From: Terribacillus sp. DMT04
GTDB taxonomy: Bacteria > Bacillota > Bacilli > Bacillales > Amphibacillaceae
Direction of reading: 5' to 3'
Assembly (NCBI RefSeq): GCF_019056395.1
Contig: NZ_CP077639.1
Location: 1,428,001 to 1,492,000 of the forward strand
DNA length: 64,000 bases
In this document: positions 1-6,604 of the stretch, piece after piece
How positions within the stretch are numbered: position 1 is the first letter of the stretch
Layout: each line of letters opens with the position of its first letter
Notes under the pieces: generated by a model
The model's input: only the letters and a program-made list of their open reading frames with translations
Told to the model about the DNA's origin: nothing
Database searches by the model: none
Program-made: the position numbers and the translations under genes

Positions 1-714
1 CAGACACCCATTTATCTCGCACTTGATTTTCCGACAGGGAACGAAGCACTGCATTTCCTTGATCAGCATGAACTGGAAGAAGTGCCAGTAAAAGTTGGCA
101 TGGAGCTTTTCTACCGCGAAGGGCCGCAAATCATCTACCAATTAAAAGAGAAAAATCATCCAATTTTTCTTGATCTGAAATTGCACGACATTCCGAACAC
201 GGTTAAAAGAGCAATGCGTAATCTTGCAGCACTTGATGTTGATATCGTCAATGTGCATGCGCTTGGCGGAGCGAAAATGATAGAGGCGGCAAAAGAAGGA
301 TTACATAGCGGAGCAGCAGATGCTGTACCGAAACTGATAAGCGTGACAATGCTGACCTCCATGGATGAGCATACATTCCAAACTGATTTGCAGCAGCCGA
401 AGACATTAGCTGCTTATGCACGTCATTTAGCTGAGCTGTCTAAGCGCGCCGGGGCAGATGGCGTTGTATGTTCTCCGCATGAAGCGGCGAGCATTAAAGC
501 AGTATGCGGTGAAAGCTTTCTTACTGTAACACCTGGCATTCGTTTGGCCGGCTCCGCGCAAAACGACCAACATCGTATTGCTACACCAGCTGCAGCGAAG
601 AAGATGGGTGCCGATTATTTGGTCATCGGCAGAAGTGTAACAACAGCAGATAACCCAAAACAAGCCTACAATCAGGCAGTACAGGAGTGGAAAAACGATG
701 ACAACAACAACTAA
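1..714 (+). CDS. pyrF: Orotidine 5'-phosphate decarboxylase, 5' end cut by window
   Basis: PyrF decarboxylates orotidine monophosphate to UMP, the last step of de novo pyrimidine synthesis in the cytosol. The frame is open from base 1; 237 residues are visible and only the start codon and perhaps a few residues are missing, judged by alignment from memory with B. subtilis PyrF. The catalytic motif DLKLHDIPNT lies at visible residues 58-67, with the charged Asp, Lys and Asp that drive decarboxylation. A C-terminal phosphate-binding part reads VTPGIR and later VIGRSVT. The 3' end overlaps pyrE by 17 nt, so the two are translationally coupled as the tail of the pyr operon. Function is secure; the true start is outside the window. 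Confidence 0.97.
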   Translation, partial: QTPIYLALDFPTGNEALHFLDQHELEEVPVKVGMELFYREGPQIIYQLKEKNHPIFLDLKLHDIPNTVKRAMRNLAALDVDIVNVHALGGAKMIEAAKEGLHSGAADAVPKLISVTMLTSMDEHTFQTDLQQPKTLAAYARHLAELSKRAGADGVVCSPHEAASIKAVCGESFLTVTPGIRLAGSAQNDQHRIATPAAAKKMGADYLVIGRSVTTADNPKQAYNQAVQEWKNDDNNN

Positions 715-1309
715 TCTAGCAGAAGCACTGCTTTCTATCGGCGCAATCCAAATTGATCCTTCCAAATCGTTTATCTGGGCAAGCGGGATTCATTCTCCGA
801 TCTACTGTGACAATAGACTTACATTGGGTCATCCCGAAGTTCGAAGTGAGATTAGCAGACAGTTTCAAGGTAAACTGGCAGAATCACCGGAAACAGAAAT
901 TATTGCTGGCTGTGCTACAGGAGGAATCCCGCACGCAGCCTGGCTTGCGGAAAAAGTGGATTTGCCTATGATTTACGTTCGATCCAGTAAAAAAGGACAC
1001 GGCAAAGGCAACCAGATTGAAGGAGCAGATGTAGCTGGTAAGCATGTGGTCGTCATTGAAGACCTTATTTCGACAGGCGGTTCCGTTCTGAATACCGTGC
1101 AGGCTCTAAAAGAAGCAGGAGCTATCGTTACAAAAGTTTTAGCTATCTTCAGCTACAATTTACAAAAAGCAGATGATAACTTTGCTCAGGCAGATGTTCC
1201 GTTTGAAACGTTGACGAACTTTGATTCATTAACAGAAATTCTTGTGGAAAAAGGCACTATAACATCGCAGGATAAGCAGGAACTATTAGAATGGCGCAAC
1301 ACCCTCTAA
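698..1309 (+). CDS. pyrE: Orotate phosphoribosyltransferase
   Basis: PyrE joins orotate to PRPP to give orotidine monophosphate, the substrate of PyrF just upstream. The protein is 203 residues, a usual length. The PRPP-binding loop VVIEDLISTGGS is at about residues 117-128, and the substrate region with KKGHGKGNQIEG lies before it. The start ATG sits inside the end of pyrF (17-nt overlap). A strong intrinsic terminator follows 37 nt after the stop, so this is the last gene of the pyr operon here. Nothing unusual is seen. Confidence 0.97.
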   Translation: MTTTTNLAEALLSIGAIQIDPSKSFIWASGIHSPIYCDNRLTLGHPEVRSEISRQFQGKLAESPETEIIAGCATGGIPHAAWLAEKVDLPMIYVRSSKKGHGKGNQIEGADVAGKHVVVIEDLISTGGSVLNTVQALKEAGAIVTKVLAIFSYNLQKADDNFAQADVPFETLTNFDSLTEILVEKGTITSQDKQELLEWRNTL

Positions 1310-1345
1310 AATGAACTGGCAGCTTAGCTGTAATATCAAACGTGT

Positions 1346-1390
1346 AAAGGCTTTAGCTCTGAAAGGTAGGTAGCTAAAGCCTTTTCGCGT
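1346..1390 (+). terminator. Intrinsic terminator of the pyr operon
   Basis: A 13-bp stem (AAAGGCTTTAGCT at 1346-1358 pairing with AGCTAAAGCCTTT at 1372-1384) encloses a 13-nt loop and is followed by a short T-rich tail. It stands just after pyrE and closes the operon. Confidence 0.85.
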
Positions 1391-1608
1391 TTCTTCATAA
1401 AAAAACTAAACTAACATGTTCGCAGCACGTGAAGGCAGCGTTATCGCACAAACACCCATTTCTCACATAAACTAACCACAAGATTCAGGGACAGATCTGT
1501 CATTTCACGAGCAGCGTATCAATTTATACAAGCAATTGGCTGTTCTTATGGGTGACAGATATCGTGGCTAAAGATGTTGATGAGAATATAAAGGAGGTGC
1601 TTGGTCAG
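1391..1608. other. Intergenic stretch with a REP-like palindrome
   Basis: No gene is seen between the pyr terminator and the acetyltransferase. The one structured feature is a perfect 12-bp palindrome GACAGATCTGTC at 1490-1501, preceded by ATTCAGG. This resembles the GGGACAG...CTGTCCC cores of repetitive extragenic palindromes found in Bacillaceae, but the match is partial and from memory. A clear ribosome site (AAGGAGGT, 1591-1598) belongs to the next gene. Confidence 0.4.
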
Positions 1609-2052
1609 ATGTCAATTAGAAGAGCTACGCGTATCGAAACACAAACAATCTGGAATTATTCTTTTACTGTTTTTAATGAAGCAACGATGGGTTATGGCAA
1701 ACTAACAAGTGATAAGGTACTGCAAATGGCAGCTTCATTTTTGCATAATGGCGGCTATTACCTTGTTCATCATGAAAATGATATGATCCAAGGATGGATT
1801 GGGGTGGGAAAAACTGTCGACCATTATAATAATGAAATGGCAGGATTTATATTCGAGATATATGTGCTGCCGCTTTTCCGCAAACGAGGAATAGCTGAAA
1901 AGTTATGTGAGGCAGCGTTCCGGCAATTGAGCGCAGAGGGGCTTCATAAAGTTCAATTAAACGTTTTTGCAGGAAACCGAGCAAAACACCTGTATCAAAA
2001 ACTTGGCTTCCAAGAAGTCTCGTCATTAATGGAAAAAAGAATAAGTTATTAG
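1609..2052 (+). CDS. GNAT-family N-acetyltransferase
   Basis: Predicted acetyl-CoA-dependent N-acetyltransferase of unknown substrate, 147 residues from the chosen start. The frame is open upstream to 1552, but an AAGGAGGT ribosome site at 1591-1598 lies 10 nt before ATG 1609, so that ATG is preferred. The acetyl-CoA pyrophosphate loop RKRGIAEKL follows the beta strand FIFEIYVLP, and the C-terminal end HLYQKLGFQEV is the usual GNAT motif B. It is a single gene between the pyr terminator and its own terminator, at a site where B. subtilis carries other genes, so it is accessory. The substrate cannot be told from sequence. Confidence 0.8.
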   Translation: MSIRRATRIETQTIWNYSFTVFNEATMGYGKLTSDKVLQMAASFLHNGGYYLVHHENDMIQGWIGVGKTVDHYNNEMAGFIFEIYVLPLFRKRGIAEKLCEAAFRQLSAEGLHKVQLNVFAGNRAKHLYQKLGFQEVSSLMEKRISY

Positions 2053-2154
2053 AGAGAGTTACTCGTTGTCAGCCATCAGTTTCATTCGGTTTAAAGCTGA
2101 TAGCGCGTGAAATAATTTCATAGAAACATAAACAGACTGAGTGGCTTTCAACTT

Positions 2155-2186
2155 TTAAAAGGGTGCATCGTTGCATCCTTTTTTGC
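2155..2186 (+). terminator. Intrinsic terminator after the first GNAT gene
   Basis: The stem AAAAGGGTGCA / TGCATCCTTTT with a four-base loop (one G-T pair) is followed by a run of T. It ends the 1609-2052 transcript and separates it from the next GNAT gene. Confidence 0.8.
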
Positions 2187-2246
2187 TTTATAATAGACAA
2201 GTAGGAAACGGAAAATCAGTTAATGACAGGGAATGGGGGAGAAGTT

Positions 2247-2744
2247 ATGCAGATTGTCGAGTTAACAGAGATCGGCGGTTATGAAGAAGAATTGGCTAAT
2301 TTGTTTGAGGAAATAGTGGCGGCAGGGGCTTCTATGAACTATTTGTATCCGATGCAGCATGAAACCGCTCTTGCATATTGGCAACACGTCCTCTCCGAGC
2401 ATGTACGCTTATTTATTTGCTTACTAGATGGAAAAATAGCAGGTACAGTGCAAGTGCAACTCAGTGATAAGGAAAACGGCCAGCATCGAGCTGAAATTGC
2501 CAAGCTTATGACACACCCAGATGCCCAGCGCAAAGGTATTGCAAGAAAGCTGCTGCAGCACGCTGAACAAGCGGCTCGACAGGAAGGGAGAACGCTGCTT
2601 TTGCTGGATACAGAGAAAGATGGACCAGCGAATGTGTTATACCAGTCAGAAGGCTATGTGCTATTTGGAGAAGTACCTGCATTCGCACAAGATGCATTCG
2701 GTAAGTATAAAGATGGAAACTTTTATTACAAGAAATTGATTTAG
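2247..2744 (+). CDS. GNAT-family N-acetyltransferase
   Basis: A second predicted acetyltransferase, 165 residues. The frame opens at ATG 2223, but GGGGGAG at about 2234-2240 is well placed for ATG 2247, which I take as the start (MQIVELTEIGG). The acetyl-CoA loop QRKGIARKLLQHA follows the strand AEIAKLMTHP, and LYQSEGYVLFGEV near the C terminus is the usual closing motif. It is not similar in detail to the GNAT at 1609, so a recent duplication is unlikely. It stands alone, with an inverted-repeat terminator about 125 nt downstream. Substrate unknown; small-molecule or antibiotic acetylation is possible but not shown. Confidence 0.8.
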   Translation: MQIVELTEIGGYEEELANLFEEIVAAGASMNYLYPMQHETALAYWQHVLSEHVRLFICLLDGKIAGTVQVQLSDKENGQHRAEIAKLMTHPDAQRKGIARKLLQHAEQAARQEGRTLLLLDTEKDGPANVLYQSEGYVLFGEVPAFAQDAFGKYKDGNFYYKKLI

Positions 2745-2868
2745 TTTGCTAATAATACAAATATTGTTAGGTACTGTCGGATTGGAATAAATGCTAAGCT
2801 TAACGTTACAAATAGAAAATTCATACTCAAACGCTGTTAAAGTGGTTATATCAGTTAACTTTTATCTG

Positions 2869-2920
2869 AACAATACGGTATTTTTAAAGCGTGAAAGTGT
2901 ACCGTATTGTCCGGTTTTTT
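2869..2920 (+). terminator. Inverted repeat with T-run, probable terminator
   Basis: CAATACGGTA (2871-2880) pairs perfectly with TACCGTATTG (2900-2909) around a 19-nt loop, followed by CCGGTTTTTT. It probably ends the GNAT transcript at 2247-2744. The long loop makes it less certain than the other terminators. Confidence 0.65.
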
Positions 2921-3314
2921 AGTACGTTTGAACTGAATTTGCTAGTTTCCTTATGATCATCTCTTCTATTTCTTCACAAACTTCCTCTACTCCCTTTCTA
3001 ATGTTCAGTATCATACAATATATAGCAATTATAGTTTTTGAAATTGAAATACTTTTATAAAAAATGTTAATAATGCAACTAATAATAAAAGTGTTATCAC
3101 GAAATATGATATGTGTCATAATAGACGCCAGTACGCAGGAGATACTGTTAACATTTTTATAATCTGCTTATGATAACGGATTTAGGTTAATCCTATTAAT
3201 AAGTCCAAGTATAGGATCGCAGCTGCAGCAGCAGGATGCGGGTCTATTAACTTTATATTTATAAGCTATGTACAAAAATCCACGGTTGGTTCTGCAAGGT
3301 TGGAGGTAAATTGC
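2921..3314. other. A+T-rich intergenic leader of the nucleoside transporter gene, with a hairpin
   Basis: No convincing gene: a 66-codon frame on the minus strand lacks a ribosome site. A -10-like TATAAT is at 3158-3163 without a good -35. At 3211-3247 the sequence folds into ATAGGATCGCA / TGCGGGTCTAT (one mismatch, two G-T pairs) with an inner CTGC / GCAG stem. It has no T-run, so it is not a simple terminator. It does not match the purine riboswitch consensus that often precedes such transporters. Confidence 0.45.
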
Positions 3315-4490
3315 GTGTCTATTGTTATTGGAGTTTTAGGAATACTTGTTTTAGTCGCTATTGCCTGGGCAATGTCAAACGACAAAAAACATATCAATTA
3401 TCGCGCAGCTGGTATCATGTTGGCTGTGCAGCTCATATTAGCTTGGTTCTTGCTTAATACGTTAATTGGCAGAACGATCATAAGAAAAATAGTCGAGGTA
3501 TTCACGAAAGTCCTTTCCTTTGGACACGAAGGCATTTCATTCGTATTCGGTGATTTGTCCACAAAAGGTTATTTCTTCCTGAATGTTCTTATGATGATTA
3601 TCTTTATATCTGCATTATTGTCTATTTTAACGTATCTTAGAATACTGCCTTTAGCGATTAAGTATGTAGGTGGTTTTGTGTCCAAAATAACGGGACTGCC
3701 GAAAGTTGAATCTTTTGTTGCGGTGAATTCTATGATTTTCGGTGATACAACGGCAATCATTTCCGTTAAGTCTCAACTTCATAAGTTGAGCCCAAACCGT
3801 TTGTTTATTGTTGCAACATCCTCACTTGTCGCGGTGTCTTGTTCAACTTTAGGAGGGTATTTACAGCTGATACCACCTGAGTATGTGCTTGTCGCATTGC
3901 CGATCAATGTATTCTCTGGTTTAATTTTATCTTCCATTGTAGCTCCTGTTCGAAGCGAAGAAGATTATGATATAGATCTAAAAGAGATGAATACAGATAA
4001 ATCATTTTTTGAAGCTGTTGGAAACGGTACCTTATTAGGTGGTAAAACGGCGTTAATCGTAGGTGCCATGCTGATTACGTATATGGCGTTATTGGCCATG
4101 ATTAACTATGTGTTTAACGGCTTAGTAGGTATGACATTCCAAGAAATACTTGGGTATATTTTTGCACCTGTGGCATTTATCATGGGGATACCAACTTCTG
4201 AAATTGTCAATGCAGGTTCGATTATGGGAACAAAAGTAGCTGCCAATGAATTCGTTGCCATCTCAGATTTCGTTAAGCTTGTCCCTGACATGTCTGACAA
4301 AACAGTCGGTATTATTTCAGCTTACTTAATTTCATTTGCAAACTTCTCCTCAATCGGAATGATTTTGGGAACCGTACAAGCAATTGATCAAAAGCAGGCA
4401 AGTTTGCTTGCGAAAGTAGGATTGAAGGTATTGTTAGTGGCAACAATGGGGTCGATATTGACTGGTACGATTGTCGGATTGTTTTTATAA
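3315..4490 (+). CDS. Concentrative nucleoside transporter (CNT family, NupC/NupG type)
   Basis: Predicted cytoplasmic-membrane symporter that imports nucleosides with a cation. The 391 residues are mostly hydrophobic helices with the family's nucleoside-recognition repeats. Recognisable CNT motifs are NSMIFGDTTAI in the middle, IPTSEIVNAGSIMGTKVAAN, a following NEFVA, and FANFSSIGMILG near the end. I chose GTG 3315 because GGAGG at 3302-3306 is 8 nt upstream; the frame itself opens at TTG 3300, which would overlap that ribosome site. Length matches B. subtilis NupC (about 393). Which nucleosides it carries cannot be told. No clear terminator is seen before the insertion sequence 80 nt downstream. 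Confidence 0.88.
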   Translation: MSIVIGVLGILVLVAIAWAMSNDKKHINYRAAGIMLAVQLILAWFLLNTLIGRTIIRKIVEVFTKVLSFGHEGISFVFGDLSTKGYFFLNVLMMIIFISALLSILTYLRILPLAIKYVGGFVSKITGLPKVESFVAVNSMIFGDTTAIISVKSQLHKLSPNRLFIVATSSLVAVSCSTLGGYLQLIPPEYVLVALPINVFSGLILSSIVAPVRSEEDYDIDLKEMNTDKSFFEAVGNGTLLGGKTALIVGAMLITYMALLAMINYVFNGLVGMTFQEILGYIFAPVAFIMGIPTSEIVNAGSIMGTKVAANEFVAISDFVKLVPDMSDKTVGIISAYLISFANFSSIGMILGTVQAIDQKQASLLAKVGLKVLLVATMGSILTGTIVGLFL

Positions 4491-4547
4491 ACACCAGATT
4501 ATCTTCTTTCCTAAGTGAACGAAGAAAGAGTCCCATAAATGAACAGT

Positions 4548-6251
4548 TTAATCAAAAGTACATCGTTTTTTGAATGAGAGCGGGACATAACTCCTCTCTG
4601 ACACAAAAAAGATCTCGGTCACCAGGAAAATGGTGACCGAGATCTTTTTTGATCTGATATTTTTTGAATTCCTTACTATACTTGCTGATCTGGCGGTGAA
4701 CTTCCTGATGTTCACCGCCATGAAGGCGAATCCTAATTCGTTTTCCACTTTCTCTTTACTTCGTACCGAGAAACGAGTGAAACACAAATGAGCCTTCAGA
4801 AATCCGAAGACTGGCTCGACATCTATTTTACGTTTTCCGTAAATTTTCCCTGTTTCTTTTTCGCTGAGTAATTGCTGGGTATATGCTTTTTGTTTTTCCC
4901 ATCTTTCGTTGTAATAGATTTTCCGGTTGTTTCCTTCTTTCGCTTTCGTACATTCTGCACGTAAGGGACAAGCAGTACAATCGTCACATTCATACACGCG
5001 ATAATGACGCTTGAATCCAAATTTGTCGCATCTTTCGGATAGGTACCGAAACGCTAATTTCCGGTTATTCGGGCAAGTGAAAAAGTCGCCTTCGGCATCA
5101 TAATCCCAGTGAGCTACTTGGTAAGGATCTTGTTTATATTTCTTTTGCTTTTCTTTTCGGTAGTGATTATAGGTGATGAGAGGGATGCGCTTCCGATTAT
5201 TTACCACATCATCATAATTTTGCTCACTGCCATATCCGGCATCCGCGACAATATAGTCGGGCAGCTCAAAAAAGTCCCGTTCAATCTTATCAAGGAAAGG
5301 GATGAAAGTTCGCGTATCCGTAGGATTCGGGAACACATCATAGGCCAGGGCATATTGACCTTCAGTAGCCAGCTGCACATTGTACCCAGGTTTAAGTTGG
5401 CCATTTTTCATATAATCATCTTTCATGCGCATAAAAGTGGCACCATGGTCAGTTTTGGAGTAGCTATTTCTGTCTCCGAAGATTTCCATGTCGACCTGAT
5501 ATTTTGATTTCCGTTTAATGAAATCATTGACTTGCTTTCGGTACTGTTTTGGTGCTTTACGTTCGGAACGAAGCTGCTTGCGTTCGGCAGTATCATCACT
5601 TGCTTCTATGCGGCGATCGTATTCCTGCACCTTTTCGTCCAGTTTTTCTGCTACTTTTGTTAACTCTTCGCCCGATAGGGCTTCGGGGTTCTCCAGCTCG
5701 ATTGCGGGGATAATTTCCTGCTCCAACAGTTCTTCATACATCTGAGCCGATCTTTCCACCAATTGCGTACTGTATTTCTCAGTGGACTTCCGCCATACAA
5801 AAGTAAACTTGTTGGCATTTGCTTCGATTTTGGTGCCATCAATAAAAATGGCTTCTTCTTCAATGACTTTTTCTTGAACCAGCTGGCTGCGAAATTGGAC
5901 AAAGCACTGGCGTAAGAGTTCTTTTACGTGAGGGTTCACACGGAATCGGTTGATGGTGCGATAGCTGGGCTGATAATCTTGGGCAAGCCACATCATGCGT
6001 ACGCTGTCTTGAAGTAATGACTCAATTTTACGGCCCGAGAAAACGGATTGCGTATAGGCACATAAAATAATCTTCATCATCATGCGAGGGTGATAAGCAG
6101 GGTGTCCGGTTTCCCGACGGAAACCGTCAAAAGCTTCGTCTGGAATACTTTCTACTAAATGGTTAACGGTAAAAGCAATATCATTTTCAGGTAATTTTCT
6201 TTCCAAATCTAGAGGTAAAACGACTTCACACATGGTATAATGTTTAAACAT
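4548..6251 (-). CDS. IS1182-family DDE transposase
   Basis: Cut-and-paste type transposase of 567 residues. The catalytic residues appear as Asp138 (FIDGTKIEAN), Asp337 (IVADAGYGSEQNY) and Glu479 (IDVEPVFGFLKAH). A Cys cluster at 422-434 (CDDCTACPLRAEC) is a likely metal-binding insert, and an N-terminal helix-turn-helix region precedes the first Asp. The start ATG at 6251-6249 has GGAGGG 5 nt upstream. Unusual: there is no stop codon inside the element. The frame runs through the terminator hairpin (residues about 534-547), through the left terminal repeat and eight codons into host DNA before TAA at 4550-4548. The catalytic core is complete, so the protein may still be active. Confidence 0.92.
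   Translation of the reverse strand: MFKHYTMCEVVLPLDLERKLPENDIAFTVNHLVESIPDEAFDGFRRETGHPAYHPRMMMKIILCAYTQSVFSGRKIESLLQDSVRMMWLAQDYQPSYRTINRFRVNPHVKELLRQCFVQFRSQLVQEKVIEEEAIFIDGTKIEANANKFTFVWRKSTEKYSTQLVERSAQMYEELLEQEIIPAIELENPEALSGEELTKVAEKLDEKVQEYDRRIEASDDTAERKQLRSERKAPKQYRKQVNDFIKRKSKYQVDMEIFGDRNSYSKTDHGATFMRMKDDYMKNGQLKPGYNVQLATEGQYALAYDVFPNPTDTRTFIPFLDKIERDFFELPDYIVADAGYGSEQNYDDVVNNRKRIPLITYNHYRKEKQKKYKQDPYQVAHWDYDAEGDFFTCPNNRKLAFRYLSERCDKFGFKRHYRVYECDDCTACPLRAECTKAKEGNNRKIYYNERWEKQKAYTQQLLSEKETGKIYGKRKIDVEPVFGFLKAHLCFTRFSVRSKEKVENELGFAFMAVNIRKFTARSASIVRNSKNIRSKKISVTIFLVTEIFFVSERSYVPLSFKKRCTFD
4573..4594 (+). repeat. Terminal inverted repeat, left end of the IS
   Basis: Begins AATGAGAGCGGGACA and matches the reverse complement of 6406-6427 at 20 of 22 bases. 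It lies inside the 3' part of the transposase reading frame, which runs on past it. Confidence 0.85.
4605..4650 (-). terminator. 20-bp perfect hairpin terminator inside the transposase frame
   Basis: The arms 4605-4624 and 4631-4650 pair without mismatch around GGAAAA, with six T on either strand, so the hairpin can work in both directions. On the minus strand it would end transposase mRNA before any in-frame stop codon. It would also block host transcription entering from the left. Confidence 0.85.
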
Positions 6252-6253
6252 AA

Positions 6254-6306
6254 GGACCCTCCTCTTTTGTGTTTTGTGTCGTAACTTAATTCTATCAGAG
6301 GGGTCC
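6254..6306 (-). promoter_or_regulatory. Hairpin that buries the transposase ribosome site
   Basis: On the minus strand GGACCC-CTCT (from 6306 down to 6297) pairs with AGAG-GA-GGGTCC (6265 down to 6254), ten base pairs with a two-base bulge. The paired arm contains the GGAGGG ribosome site of the transposase. A -10-like TAGAAT (minus strand, 6294-6289) lies in the loop. A transcript started there would lack the upstream arm and stay translatable, while read-in transcripts from outside would fold shut. On the plus strand the same hairpin is followed by seven T and can terminate. Confidence 0.6.
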
Positions 6307-6345
6307 TTTTTTTGCTTCTATAAACAGTAAATTAACGATAAAAAG

Positions 6346-6387
6346 ATGAGGCAGGCATCTCCGAATTCTCGGAGACGCCTGCCTCAT
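6346..6387. terminator. Bidirectional hairpin near the right IS end
   Basis: ATGAGGCAGGC and TCTCCGA (6346-6364, one mismatch between them) pair with TCGGAGA and GCCTGCCTCAT (6369-6387), an 18-bp stem with a four-base loop. It is flanked by A-rich sequence on the left and TTTTAATTT on the right. It probably shields the element from outside transcription. Confidence 0.75.
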
Positions 6388-6405
6388 TTTAATTTCTCAT
6401 TTTTT

Positions 6406-6427
6406 GGGGTTTTGTCCCGCTCTCATT
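6406..6427 (-). repeat. Terminal inverted repeat, right end of the IS
   Basis: On the plus strand it reads GGGG then TTTTGTCCCGCTCTCATT, the mirror of the left end with two mismatches. It marks the outer border on the transposase 5' side. Confidence 0.85.
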
Positions 6428-6511
6428 TTTTAATGGGACCGTTAGTCACCGGATAGTGTCAAAAGGGATCTGATCTTAGTGGGGTGGTCTACATCTCAGA
6501 TTCGTACACAA

Positions 6512-6557
6512 AAAATCCAAACGACACGGCTGTTAAACGGCGCATCGTTTGGATTTT
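6512..6557 (-). terminator. Intrinsic terminator of rqcH
   Basis: AAAATCCAAACGA (6512-6524) pairs with TCGTTTGGATTTT (6545-6557), with an inner GCTGTT / AACGGC stem. On the minus strand it ends in a T-run, about 50 nt after the rqcH stop. Confidence 0.85.
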
Positions 6558-6604
6558 ATATAGTCAAAAGCACTATTAATTGTGTGTCTTGCAAGTATAC
6601 TGCT

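Larger units (their letters stand above)
4573..6427 (-). mobile_element. Complete IS1182-family insertion sequence
   Basis: A 1.85-kb element between the nucleoside transporter gene and rqcH. The ends are 22-bp terminal inverted repeats (4573-4594 and 6406-6427) matching at 20 of 22 positions with the shared outer core AATGAGAGCGGGACA. It encodes one transposase on the minus strand with intact DDE residues. Both ends carry strong hairpins inside the repeats (4605-4650 and 6346-6387) that would stop transcription crossing the borders. No clear target duplication is seen: both flanks hold a T-run, which may hide a short repeat. The element looks intact and possibly active. Confidence 0.9.

Noticed and set aside
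1552-1608. Longer N terminus for the first GNAT protein
   Set aside because: The added residues precede a clear ribosome site at 1591-1598 that serves ATG 1609.
2919-3119. 66-codon open frame on the minus strand
   Set aside because: No ribosome site, very A+T-rich, and no family resemblance.
3120-3300. Purine riboswitch before the nucleoside transporter gene
   Set aside because: The conserved loop and junction bases of the purine riboswitch are not present; only a plain hairpin remains.
5109-5507. 132-codon plus-strand frame inside the transposase gene
   Set aside because: It is antisense to a clear transposase and has no ribosome site or recognisable domain.
4566-6431. Target-site duplication at the IS borders
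   Set aside because: Both flanks have T-runs, but beyond them the bases differ, so no duplication can be shown.
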